DNA of 64,000 nt from Apium graveolens (taxonomy: Eukaryota > Streptophyta > Magnoliopsida > Apiales > Apiaceae): NCBI RefSeq assembly GCF_009905375.1, contig NC_133648.1, positions 92,304,474 through 92,368,473 of the forward strand. Direction: 5' to 3'. Within the stretch, counting starts at the first letter, position 1. Each line of letters begins with the position of its first letter. Below are positions 23,690-35,145 of the stretch, piece after piece. A program made the translations under genes and the position numbers. Under the pieces are notes generated by a model. It was given only the letters and a program-made list of their open reading frames with translations. It was not told the origin of the DNA and did no database searches.

Positions 23690-24570
23690 CTTATTCCTCG
23701 AACTATGGCTTTCATCTAAGATCTCGTCCTTAAGCTCTTGAACGTTTGGAACCCAAATTCTGTAGGAATACCTCATTATTCCCTTATCATCTTTCTCGGT
23801 ATTAATCTCTTCTCTATTTGTTGGCTCTCTGCCTTCATTCATCACTTTTTCTTGGCATAATATGATCTTTTCCAATAATTCGAGTTGTATTGAAATCTCA
23901 AACAGCTTTTCGGTACCAGCTCCGGTTACCTTCACTTCTATTTCCATTTTCTCAAAATCTCTTATCAACTCTCCTAAAGACATTTTTATCTTGAGTCTCT
24001 CCTTTATACTAAGGGCATTTAACCACCATTTTGGCTTTCCCTGGATGATAAAGAATCTCATAATCGTAATCCTTGATTAGCTCTAACCACCTCTTCTGGC
24101 GCATGTTGAGCTCTTTCTGCGTGAAAATGCACTAGAGCACTTATGGCTTATGTAAATCTCGCACTTCACTCCATACAAGTAGTGCCTCCAATCTTTAGGG
24201 AAAAACTATTGCCACGAGCCCAAGCTCAAGGGTGGGGACATCAAATTTTATATTCCCTTAATTTTCTTGATGCGTACGCGATTACCTTGCTGTGCTGTAT
24301 AAGAAGCACCCTAATTCCTTATGCGAAGCGTCACTACACATCACAAAATCTCCTTTTCCATCCGGCAATGCCAAAATAGGGGTCGTCACCAATCTTTGCT
24401 TTAGTTCTTAAAAGCTGATCTTGTATATTTCTGTCCATTCGAACTTCTCAGTCTTACGAGTAAGTCGCGTTAAACGGGCCACTATCTTTACAAACTTAAA
24501 CGAACCTCCGGTAGTGACCGGCCAATCCTACCTCTGGTAGTCGCCCTAACCATGGTTATCAATTCCTCGA
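23690..24570 (-). pseudogene. T1 displaced pol segment (RT C-term, RNase H, integrase N-term)
   Basis: From right to left the minus strand gives LAGHYRRFV (RT/RNase H junction, ~24510-24540), TEKFEWTE, ALPDGKGDFV, KVIAYASRKLREY, an RNase H end with GKAK near 24030, then KERLKI...SLGELIRDF and KGIMRYSYRIWVP (integrase N-terminus) to about 23690. This block lies between the primer-binding site and gag, where gag should start. The open stretch 23684-24061 is part of it. T2 has the same arrangement at 62940-63740. Confidence 0.7.
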
Positions 24571-24955
24571 TGGTCCTTTATTCATTCTTGTCAGGATCCT
24601 CCACGGGATCCTTCTCAGCAATAATCTCTTCTAGGATAACATCCTTAACCGCTACATCCTCAATATGAACATCATCCGGTCTCGTGTTAGGACGCTCTAT
24701 CGAATCCACAATCTGATCTCCAATAATTAATTAAACATCATCGCGTTATTGCTCCTCAACCTCAGGATTCGGAGTCCCGCTACCATATACGATAATGAAC
24801 TACGCTTCTATCATGATATTTATAAGGGTTCCCATAAGGGTTTTAACTGTCAGTACTACGTTAGGTAGTCCGACTATGAACTTGGCAAGAGTTCTTATTA
24901 TCTTAGTGAACTTATTATTTTAATGTCACATCATCTCTGAGGTTTATAACACTTA

Positions 24956-24967
24956 GCTCTGATAACA
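24956..24967 (-). other. Primer-binding site of T1
   Basis: The minus strand reads TGTTATCAGAGC, 4 bases inside the right LTR; it differs from the initiator tRNA-Met complement TGGTATCAGAGC at one base. It fixes the right LTR as the 5' LTR. Confidence 0.8.
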
Positions 24968-24971
24968 TTTC

Positions 24972-27900
24972 TGTAGCACCCCCAAATCCGGGGTCGGGGA
25001 TCCGGGTTGTCACGAGTTCCATTTCCCTTAATAATACTTAATCTTAATAATCAACCAACTACTGCATACTGTGACCCCACAATATACACACACACACCAC
25101 AAGTTATAGTCTCAGAGATGAATACCAAAAATAACACAAGTCATTTTATTCCACAATTATAAGTTATTACACCTCAAAAGGGTTTTCGAATAAATTTACA
25201 CATTCTTTGCCATTATTACAATTCATAAATATACGTAAGTCTGGTACAACAAAAGTTGAAAGCCTATCCTATTGGTAGACCCTACCTCGGCTACAATGGC
25301 ATCAACGCCTGCAAGAAACTGCGGAACGTTTCCTATCCGCTCGCGAATTGGGAGCTTGGTCCTATTCATCTTGTCTATCTGTTGTTGTGTGATGAAAGAA
25401 GAAAGCAAGGGTGAGCAACAAGCCTACCGAAATAATATGTATAATAATTAACAATATATGAGCATTCTCATAGTACTCATGAAAGTCTTGGTCAAGAAGA
25501 AATGAACCAAGTTTGTTATTTTAATGCGACGAAGTCGCAAAATATTCAGTATACATATATACTTCTCAAATCTTTGAAATCCTCTGACATATATAATATA
25601 CACAGAGTTCCAGTTTATAACTGTATAAAATATCGTTGCAAGGTGATCTCATATATCTAACCTTGTCTCAACATTTTTATGAAAATCTTTGTCATGCATA
25701 AGATAATCATTTACTAGATATAAGTTAAAAAGATGAAGTTATAAGATACTCCCATATACTTATATCTTTTCCGAATACTACTTGAACTACCACCGTTCAA
25801 GTTATAATTAGTTTCAAAAGTTCATCACACAGATGAGACTACAAGATAATACTTGAATAGATTCAATCTTTGGAATATTATTGAATGAAATGAAGTTACG
25901 AGATATTTCATTAAGTCCCGATATATATATACATATCCATATATATCTCTCATACATTTCCTGAAAACCTCTGTCATGTAAAGTATGAACAGAGTTGCAA
26001 TATCCAATGAATTTGGAAAGAAAAGAATTTTGGCATAAACCCGATATCTTGCTGATCAGGCAAAGATACCAATAAGTAACCTTTTCTACTGTAGATGGAT
26101 GAATTCCTCACCGGTCATCACCCTGGCCGCATTAGGACCTCGCGTTAGACCGTTACCCGGCCACTCACGCATGGATGGACTGTCACCCAGCCTCTTACAC
26201 CTTCATAGACCGTACCCCGGCCTGTCTCTTATGCCGACTCAATTAGATGGATTTACTTCCCGAACGTTGGGCAAGTAATCAAATTGTTTTCTCAAAACAG
26301 CAACCTCGTTGCGAAAATAAAATACACCACAGAGCCGGATCCCTAAGATTTTTGAGCGAATATTCAAGTCTCCTTCGAAAGGAAGATCTTAAATCTAAAA
26401 ATGAGTTTTGGGATCCACTCTAACTTTTAAAATCATTTTGAAGACTTGAAAACATTTTTAAGAATGTTTGGAGTAATGCTGATTTAATGAAATAAATTAG
26501 TCCCGATATATTAGAAAATATCTGAATATTATTATTTAAATAATATTCCCATAAGGATAATCCTTATAAAAATAATTGAAGTAAAAGTTTTAAAACTTAT
26601 ACTTGAAATGAATTATAAATAACCAAAGATATACTTATACGAAAGTACGATCTTTATTTGAATAATCGAAAATAAGTTTGATTATCGAAACATTATTCTT
26701 TAATAAAATAAAGAATATTATTTAATAAATAAGCGGAGTCATAAGTCCTCGAATGAATATTCAAAATAATATTCATTAAATACAATAAATGGAGTCATAA
26801 GCCCTCGAATGAATATTCAACTAATATTCATTAAATAAAGTAAACGGAGTCTTAAGTCCTCGAATGAATATTCAAAATAATATTCATTAAATAAAATAAA
26901 GTTATCGAATAAACCTTATTCGATTAATAGTTTTGAAAATTATATCAATATATATATATTATACTCGGGAACATCGACTCCCGGTTTAGAAAAATGTTCA
27001 CCTTTGGGTCCCCTATACTAAGAGTATACGCAACTACTGCTTATCTCTAGCATAGGTATTATGCAACTTATAAGCAATTGAATCAACAATTAGATATCAA
27101 GATTACGAAATAGACATGCATATATACCATATCACATGCTCCAATATATCGCAAGATTTGCTAATAACAATCATGCACTTATCACAAGATAATGCATATA
27201 CATATATTTACATCACAACAACAGTATAACGGGTAGAAAACTTGCCTGAGTATTCCCGGTTAGACTTAAGCTTAGAGTGGGTCTGATAACCTATGAACAA
27301 CAACATAGGTCGGAATTAAACCACGGTCGCTTAAGAAACTAGACTTTAACCAATTGAACCCTAACGTTTGCTTATGGTCACTTCTACGCTTAACGAATCA
27401 CATAAGTCGTTCGAGTACCCTTGGCTCCACCATTTTTAATAAATAAACCATTAAGAATTTTTAGGGCGATTATTTCGCGAGTACCCTAACAACTGCCTAA
27501 TCCACTTTACATAATTGTTTCATACTCCAGTTAGTCATTTAAGGGCCTTAACCAAGGTTTCAAAGTAAGGCGAGGGGTAATGGTTCGTTCGCAAAACGAC
27601 GTTACTTAAAACGGTCGTTTCTCCTAAACCGTACATCAGAACCAAGTGATTTACATATCAAAACGAATCTTATGACACGCTCTAGCTAAACATGGCAATG
27701 TTACAGATTGTTTATTGAGTTTTCTGTCCTGAACACTAAGAAAAACAGTTGAATAAAAATGGGCATTACGACGGCTATATTTACGAGCTTTCCAAGTTTC
27801 TCACTACACCAAAACCTCACCAAACAACCCACAATCATTAACACATCAAAACCTCAACTAAATAATACTATACCAGTCCTTATTCTTCAGATTCTTCATC

Positions 27901-29031
27901 TCAACCAACCACAATCAATTTTTATTAGCTATAACAAGATTCATTCACCAAATCACTCCAAATCCAAATCAAACTACTAATAATTAAAGGTCATGCTTCT
28001 CATTTAGAAAACCAACCATCAAAATCACTAATAATAAAAGTAAAGGATAGGGTTTGAAGTTTATACCTTCCGTGGGAGGTGTTAAGTTTCTAGGAAGCCT
28101 TAGGGAGCCTCCTACAAGCTTGATCTTTCCAAAGAAATCAAGAACACAAAGTTAGGCTTTGAAGTTTCTAAAAGTCCGATTGAAAGAACTGTAAAAATGA
28201 GGGTCTTACCATGCTTATTTGGATGAGACTTGTGAACAAGAGTTGTAGGCCATCTCAATACCTTTTCAACGAGCTATAATACACAATATATGAGTGAGAA
28301 ATAAAGGAGATACAGCAGTTTTAATGTGCTGGTTATGTTTTGGCCGAGGGCAATGGAAATGGGGGAGGAAGATGAGAGCTTGTGTTGACTTGAACTTGTG
28401 GTGGAAATGAAATGATTTTAGGATATTTACTTGACTAGTTGTTTTGTTTAAATTAGTGGAAAGTGACATAAGCATGGTGATGTCATCAAGCTTACAAAAT
28501 CCTTGCCACTTGTCTCATCCTTATGGTGGAAGCATCTTTTTAAGCTTAATCCTTATATTAAGATGTTAACTAAGTGCATTAATCTTGCACTAATTGACCC
28601 TCCTCCTTGCTTCTTGCATTACTTAGTCGTTTAATTATTTTATGACTCGTTTATTGTTCATTCTCGTTGATCGTTTGAGGGATCATATCCGGGATCTCAT
28701 TACTTGGGTTCCCCTAAACCTTTCTCAATATTTCATATTCCTTTTATGGTCCTCTCTTATAATCCTTGAATTTAAATCCTTTTAATCATGTTACCTTATA
28801 CTCAATTCTTTCAGTATCTGGTGGATTTTCGGGAAAAATCAAAGTGTTCGAATTTGGATTCTGACGATCTTTACTTACACTTATATACCATATGGAGTAC
28901 TAATAAGATCTCAGAATATCAATAAAAGAACTCATACATAGTGTGGCATGAAAAGTTTTCTTAATCAGCATAATCAGCAAAATCACTATTCATCAGTGTT
29001 TCAAAGATTCAAAAAAATTGGGGTTATTACA
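24972..29031 (-). repeat. 5' LTR of T1 (4060 bp)
   Basis: Partner of 15333-19398, TG...CA bounded, with the target duplication acttt at 29032-29036. It carries the same tandem hairpin units at 26734-26902. Confidence 0.92.
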
Positions 29032-29059
29032 ACTTTATTATTTATTACATGTCTATTGA

Positions 29060-29678
29060 TGATAGGTCACACACAATGTAGAAAGGGGTTGAATACAGTG
29101 TTTAGCACAATCAAATCGAATTAAGAAAACAAGTAACTGAATAGATTTTATTCAACACAATAAACTCTGTTACAATATGGAACTGTCCTCTCTTAGTGAT
29201 GAACAAATTATCACAAGAGCTGCTAGGGTTACAATGAATAATAATTACGATTATGATAACACATATAGTGTAAACCCTACGTTTGTGTTTATATACTACA
29301 CAGTTACAAGATAATGTTCTAATCGATATCGAATATAATTCTGCTTCCTAAAATATATCAATCAGTTATCTTTTCTTTCAAGTATTCTATTTTTCATAGA
29401 ATTCCTTCTTCATGCATATCTCTTCTTGTATTTGTCTTGATCTTCTTTCCTTTCAATCAGCCGCCTTCCTTATATGAAAGTCTCCTTAAGTCCTGATATT
29501 ATCTCCTGATAAATATCTCCTGATAACTTAAGTTCTGACAACTTAAGTTCTGATATCTTAAGTTCTGACTTCAGTATAAGTTCTGATTTCCAGTTAAGTA
29601 TTGATTTGTCCTGTTTAAGTAAGATCTGAAAACTAAACACAAATCATTTTAGACATGACATCACAAATATATCTAACA
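29060..29678 (-). repeat. 3' LTR of S3 (619 bp)
   Basis: Bounded by the polypurine tract at 29679-29692 (minus) and by homology with 40389-40518 at the other end (taggtcacacaca...ggaactg). The terminal bases read tgataggtc here and tgttaggtc in the other copy, a small mutation. The U5 hairpin lies near 29073-29102 with one stem mismatch. Confidence 0.85.
29530..29586 (-). repeat. AAGTTCTGA motif cluster in S3 LTR
   Basis: On the plus strand AAGTTCTGA occurs exactly at 29530, 29545, 29560 and 29578, with one-base variants near 29487 (aagtcctga) and 29596 (aagtattga). Internal sequence of S3 carries the reverse complement on the same strand. Confidence 0.85.
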
Positions 29679-29692
29679 ATCTCCCCCAACTT
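29679..29692 (-). other. Polypurine tract of S3
   Basis: The minus strand reads AAGTTGGGGGAGAT next to the LTR start TGTTAGATATA, the plus-strand primer of the element. Confidence 0.8.
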
Positions 29693-29882
29693 GTAAATTA
29701 GCATAATATACAAGTTTAACAGATATTTGATGATGTCAAAAACATTAAGTACAAATGCATGAGAATTTGACTAAATAACTACAACTTAAGGTCCTTATAG
29801 CTTTACCATCCTTAAAGTCTGATAACAGCTTCAGTCTGTATACACTTCAGAATTTAAGCAGTTGTAGATCTTTGACTTGGCT

Positions 29883-30614
29883 TCAATTTCTAATCTCTTT
29901 GATGTCAGGAGTTGTTCTGAGATAATTCTTCAAAAGACATCTCTCAGCATATTCAAGTTCATTGATCATCCTCCTTTTTGCATCTTTCAGTTCAGCTGTA
30001 TCTTCACCAGTTTGAAAAATAGCAGCCCTGAGATCATTTATCTTAGCTTTCCTTATATCCTGATTCAGTCTGATGATGTAGGCTTTATTAGACTCAAGAT
30101 TGAATTCCACAGCCTTATAACCCAGAAAAGTAGTTTTGATCTTAGCAGTGTTAGGCTTCATTTCAACAATATCACCTTTGTGATCTCTATACTTAGGACA
30201 GTATGGGCTGTCAGACTTTACAGAGTAAAGCTTCTTCTGTCTTTGAATTTGTGACTTTAAATAACCTACAGCACCATCTGTTAATCTATTTTTCACTTGA
30301 AGTAAGAATAGAACATTTTCCAGTTCTTCAAAATACTTCAATGGAATAGCATTCTGCCTGATATGGAATACCCTACCATCTGTCACAATATATAACATGG
30401 TGTGTTCTTTTAAAACAGAATGGTAAACCATTTGTACAGATTCAATTTGATTCAATCTCTCAGGAGTTGCTCCTACTCCTGGTTCACTTAAGGAAGTTGG
30501 ATCATTGGTAGTGTTGTGTACTTTTCTTTCATCAGAACTACCCAATCGAGATTTATCTCTTACTTCCTTTCCTGTAACAACTCTTGCTTCAAAACCACTT
30601 GATGTAGTCTTCAA
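29883..30614 (-). pseudogene. S3 aORF, C-terminal part
   Basis: A 243-codon open stretch in the same phase as 30705-32078; in-frame stop codon(s) at 30705 separate the two. Its C-terminal domain reads DGRVFHIRQNAIPLKYFEEL, LENVLFLLQVKNRL and later YIIRLNQDIRKAKINDLRAA. This matches in layout the S2 aORF end (YVHICDIKEFSDIELYLDEL; FRLEDQLKIAS) and the scrap at 57960-58193. The function is unknown; no membrane segment is seen. Confidence 0.65.
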
Positions 30615-30704
30615 AGGTTGAGTCTGTTGAGCTTTGGTGAATCCTGGTAGGAGTATCTTTGAAGGTTTAACATGAGCAATGTCAGAGGCTTCCTTTTCCT
30701 TAAC

Positions 30705-32600
30705 TTATGATATCAAGTCAACTTGAGCTATGTCAGAGGTTGCTTGCTTCACTGTCATATCAGAACTTACTACATCTTGATTCTGAACAACATGAGCCAT
30801 GTCAGAGGTTGTTTGAGAAATCTTCTTTGTCATCAGAGTAAGACTAGCATCTTCTTCATCAGTTATTTCTTCATCCATGACTGGCATATAAACCCTTACA
30901 GGTTCATCAACTTTTTCTTTGCCCTTGGAACTTGGATCTACTTTGACTTGTGATTTAGCTTTGGTTGCCACAGAATTTGTTCTTTCTTTTATCACAATAC
31001 CCTTAAGCTTTGGAAGTTTCTTTTCAACAACAGAAGCTTTAGATTTTGTCTTGACACTTTCTGCTTTGAGTCTAGCTTCTTCTTCCTTTAGACTCTCAAA
31101 GGCCATTCCAGGATTTTCTTTAAGAAATAATCTCTTTAAAATTTCTTCATCAAGTTCCAGATGTTCACCAAAACTTATCCTTTTACCGGTATCAGAACTT
31201 ATTCTTCTCCCAGTATCAGAACTTGTTCCCTGACTTGTAATTCTAGCTTTACTTGATGAAAATCCTTTGCCTTGACCTTGACCTCTACCCTTATCAGAGT
31301 TTCCCTGGTCATCATTTCCATCATCCTTTCCCTTCAGTGTCTGAATAGATTTGCATTTGGACTTAATCACTTTCTCCCCCTTTTTGGCATCAGCAGGTAA
31401 AAGAAGAGAGACAAGCAATTCCACAGAGGATTGGATCTCATTGAGTTGAGTTTGCTGAGAATCTTGATTCTTTAGAATTTCATCAATCTGAGTTTGTTGC
31501 TTCTCCTGAGTTTTCTCAATGTAGGAAATTCTGTCAAAGGCAGGCTTGAAATATCTGTTCTTTTCAAGTTTCACATTCATATCTTGCTGGATCAAGGTTT
31601 CTTGAATTTTATTCACCTTGGCATGAGTTGTTGAGTGTTGACCTTGAAGGTGCCTAGTACTCAATGCAGTAACTCTCAGCTGTGCCTTGAAATCATCATT
31701 TATCAGCATTTCATCAGCTTTTGCCAGATGCTCAGCAAGAATCTTTTCAGAAGGAACAAAACTAATTGTGTTCCATTCCTTAGTCCACTCCTTTCTTCTA
31801 GGAGTTTCACTCCAAGGTACTGGTGCTTCCCTTCTAACAAACTTTTTGACTAAATCAGCTTTATTAACTGTTTGATGAGGTGTATGTCCTGATGAACCAG
31901 CTGCATCAGCATCTAAATTAGCAGCAGTTTCACCAGTAGTTTCAACATTATCAGCATCAGAACTTATAGATCCAACATTATCAGCATCCTCTGATAGAAT
32001 AGCAGTATGTGAGGCAATCGAGGTTTCAACATCATCCTCTAAATTCTGATTTGCAGCTAAGTTCTGATCAACAGCCAAATCTTGATGCCCACCTAAAGTC
32101 TAATTTTCATCATCCAGATTCTTAATTGGCGTTGTTGGAATATCTTTATTGAAATCAGCATCTTGAATTGGTGTTGTTGGTGGAGTGAATTGAGTTGCTG
32201 GAGCTTCCAAGTACAGAACCTCAGGCACAATCAAGTTATGCATATCAATTTTAGCACTTGTACCTGGATCTTAAGTATGTACTTGTTCAATTATAGGTGA
32301 CACAGGAGATGTAGACACTCTGTCTTGAGCAGTTTCTGGTTGTGCAAAAGGAAGTGATTCGATAACAATTGGTTCTGTTGGGATCAGAGATTCCTGACCC
32401 CCTTCCTTAGCTGCTTCCTCATCTTCTGAATCTGACTCAACTATGTCCCTGTTTGCTCTTTATTTCTTCAATTTCTTCAAAGGTGGAGACACTGTAGGAG
32501 CTTTATCATCAAGATTTAGCTTTCTAAGCCTTTTGAGAAACAGTATCTTTCTGAGAAGAGACCTTCTCAACTTCTACAACAACAGGTTCTGATATGGGAA
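30705..32600 (-). pseudogene. S3 aORF, N-terminal and coiled-coil part
   Basis: The open stretch 30705-32078 (457 codons) continues, with stops, upstream to about 32600 in a Ser/Pro/Thr-rich disordered region. It contains a Trp-bearing segment (KKFVRREAPVPWSETPRRKE), a coiled coil around KTQEKQQTQIDEILKNQD, a KKGEK patch, then Lys/Glu-rich helices. The order parallels the S2 aORF. Ser-Asp repeats are written by copies of the element 9-mer (31192, 31216, 31957). Confidence 0.6.
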
Positions 32601-32639
32601 CATGTTCCTCCAATGTTTTCTCAAATTATCAAAATTTAT

Positions 32640-34614
32640 TATTGACCATTATTAAATCAAAACATTCATCACAGGATAAAATTTAAAATTGATGAAGTAA
32701 AGATTAACAAATTACAATTAAAACATGTACAGTCACAGAATTTGAGAAACAAAGATCAAATCTTGCAATTAAATAAAATTTCATTCATATATCAGATGAT
32801 TAAATTTGATGAAATTTATCAATTACATGCAAAAGTACAATTAGACCTAATCTTAGAATGTTAACATCAACAGCCTTAGTCCTAGTCTAAGAAGACCTAA
32901 CGACTAGCTTCTTCTGCTGCTGACGAAAAGCCCTGCAAGACGAATGATTCGTTCTTGCTGACGGAGAGCTTCTCTCCTTTCCTCTTCCAGGCGATCACAA
33001 TGGAGATGATAGTCCATATAAAAGAATAAGAGGTCTGTGTGAACCTCTTGTGGAACTGAGTTCCAGATCTCTTAAGGAATGACAGTTACATGCCGCTCAT
33101 GTCTCCAATCATCACAACTCTACTCGATATTAAAAGTATCATAGTTCAGGAGCAAGTTAAAATGAACCATATTTTTTGATGAGTATGTAAAAAGAGTGAG
33201 TTTGTAAGAAAATGGAAGATGTATTGGCTGGAAGGAATAGTTGGTTTAAATAACCAATAGAATACCAAGAGACGCAAGGAGTATTTAATAGTCACAGGTA
33301 AAAGGAATGATACCTCGTCTCCCTAAACCAATGTGTACTTATATCAGTCATTAAACAATCTAAAGCCAGAGTTAATGGGCACGGGAAATAATAACAGTTA
33401 CTATGCACATGTATGTTTTCAAGACATACATGCTAACCACTAACCCATAATGATTATGACTGATTTATCTCACATAAACCAATATTCTGTAAAAATTTGA
33501 TCGTTCAAGTAATGACCAAAAATAAACCAAGTAAATAAATACTGGCACGTCAGCATTAGAACTTGATTATTATCAGAATTTAAAAGTCATCAGAATATGG
33601 CTCCTTTACTCGAAAAGTGAATGTTTATTCCTGTAATTCTTCACACAAATACTGATATGGTTTTATCAGAACTTAATCATCAGAACTTCCATCAGAACTT
33701 GTCCTCAGAATTTATGCAACTGACACATAAACTGTTCATCTAAAATAACATTTATCACCACAGTAATTTTCATCATTCATACGGAGTGTATGTGTGTGCA
33801 ATAAGCTAAATATCAGACAAAGAGTAAAGTCTGATTCACTTCAGTACATCTTAGAAATAAGGCATAACTAAGAACTTTTCTCAAAATCTGTCATTAGTCT
33901 GAACTCTACTTTAGAATGAGTTCATGCATGAGTCCACCTCAACTGTTTTGTGCTCATTTTATGCATCTTTTGAAATTCCATTTTACAGTGGCTTCTCAGT
34001 GTAAGTGAGTCACGACTGCTTATCAGAATTTATGCTGTTATCAGAGTATTTCTCCAGTAATCAAAGAATGTGAAAATTCACCAAGAAAATTTTATTTTGC
34101 TTTTCTAATACATATTACTTAATACCAGCAATGCACTTAGGTCTTCCCTTCCATATTTTTACTCTAGATCTCAAAGGAGTACCTGATTTTTATTTCTTTT
34201 CTTTTTCTTTTGATAAGAGAGGCTTATCAGCACTTAGTACATCCATCAGATTTACTAACATCAGAACTTAACAGATAAGAAGCACTATTCTAGTTTTTGA
34301 CTTAGTAATAAGATACACAAAGTAAACTTCAACTAAGCTCAGTATCAGAATTTGCTTGTGTAAAAAGATGTCCACATAAACAATTACTTCAAACATGGAA
34401 TTTTAGTATATTTAAAGACTACTAGGTTAGCATCTAGCACAGTTATCCTCATTGGATTGAATAGTCACATAAACAATCATATCACTATCATAGTTTAGAA
34501 ATTCACATCAGACAACAATCAGCACTTAAGCAAATTTCAATTTAAGCACATAATACACAAAGATAGTAAAATCTGTAAATACTGATCATAAAGTTTGATG
34601 TATCAGAACATAAA
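32640..34614 (-). other. S3 spacer between RNase H and aORF
   Basis: About 2 kb, AT-rich and mostly non-coding, with repeated TCAGAACTT words on the plus strand (33666, 33680, 33692, 34261) and many one-base variants (tcagaattt, tcagaatat). It holds one short protein-like frame (32904-33170). No promoter or splice site could be supported by reading. Confidence 0.5.
32904..33170 (-). pseudogene. Small protein-like frame in the S3 spacer
   Basis: ATG at 33170 to TAG at 32904-32906: 88 codons with two internal stops. The product reads DDWRHERHVTVIP, then EIWNSVPQEVHTDLLFFYMD and an amphipathic Arg/Glu helix (RLEEERREALRQQERIIRL). The biased, charged composition suggests a former small ORF and not chance. 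The family is not recognised. Confidence 0.4.
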
Positions 34615-35145
34615 CTAAGCAGATTTAGAGAAAGAACCTGAAACCATTCCAAGTTCATTTACCAATCTTGTAAAAGTAGCTTCACACAGTGGTTTTGTGA
34701 AGATATCTGCTAGTTGTTGATCTGTTGGAACAAAATGCAATTCAACTGTACATTCATCCACATGTTCCCTTATGAAGTGGTACATAATGCTGATGTGCTT
34801 TGAGTGTTGAACTGGATTACCTGTCATAGCAATAACACTTTGATTATCACAGTAAATAGGGATTTTAGAAAATGTTAACCCATAATCCAGTAATTGATTC
34901 TTCATCCAAAGAAGCTGTGCACAATAGCTTCCTGCAGCAATGTACTCTGCTTCTGCAGTTAATGTGGAAATTGACTTCTATTTCTTGCTAAACTAAGAAA
35001 CCAATCTGCCTCCAAGAAATTGGCAGCTTCCACTTGTGCTTTTCCTGTCAATTTTACATCCTGCAAAATCTGCATCTGAGTAACCTATTAGCTTAAAGTC
35101 TAATTCTCTAGGATACCACAATCCCAGATCAGCTATACCCTTAAG
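34615..35145 (-). pseudogene. S3 RNase H and RT connection
   Basis: The minus strand reads IGYSDADFAG with TAEAEYIAAGS and then, in the open part 34615-34905, YCDNQSVIAMTGNPV, HSKHISIMYHFIREHV and LADIFTKPL, the copia RNase H domain with its Asp/Glu/Asp residues. Stops fall between GGRLVS and KSISTLTAEAE. It would degrade the RNA strand of the RNA/DNA hybrid. Confidence 0.85.

Larger units (their letters stand above)
15333..29031 (-). mobile_element. T1: Tekay/Del-like Ty3/gypsy element, complete insertion with dead interior
   Basis: Two long LTRs (15333-19398 and 24972-29031) flank 5.57 kb. The target duplication acttt is perfect on both sides (15328-15332 and 29032-29036). A tRNA-Met-like primer-binding site adjoins the right LTR and a polypurine tract adjoins the left, so the element reads right to left. 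Gag, RT, RNase H, integrase and a chromodomain-like C-terminus can each be recognised but are full of stops and shifts, and part of pol lies ahead of gag. The LTRs differ by only a few percent by eye. An element this decayed must have been moved by proteins supplied in trans. Confidence 0.9.
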
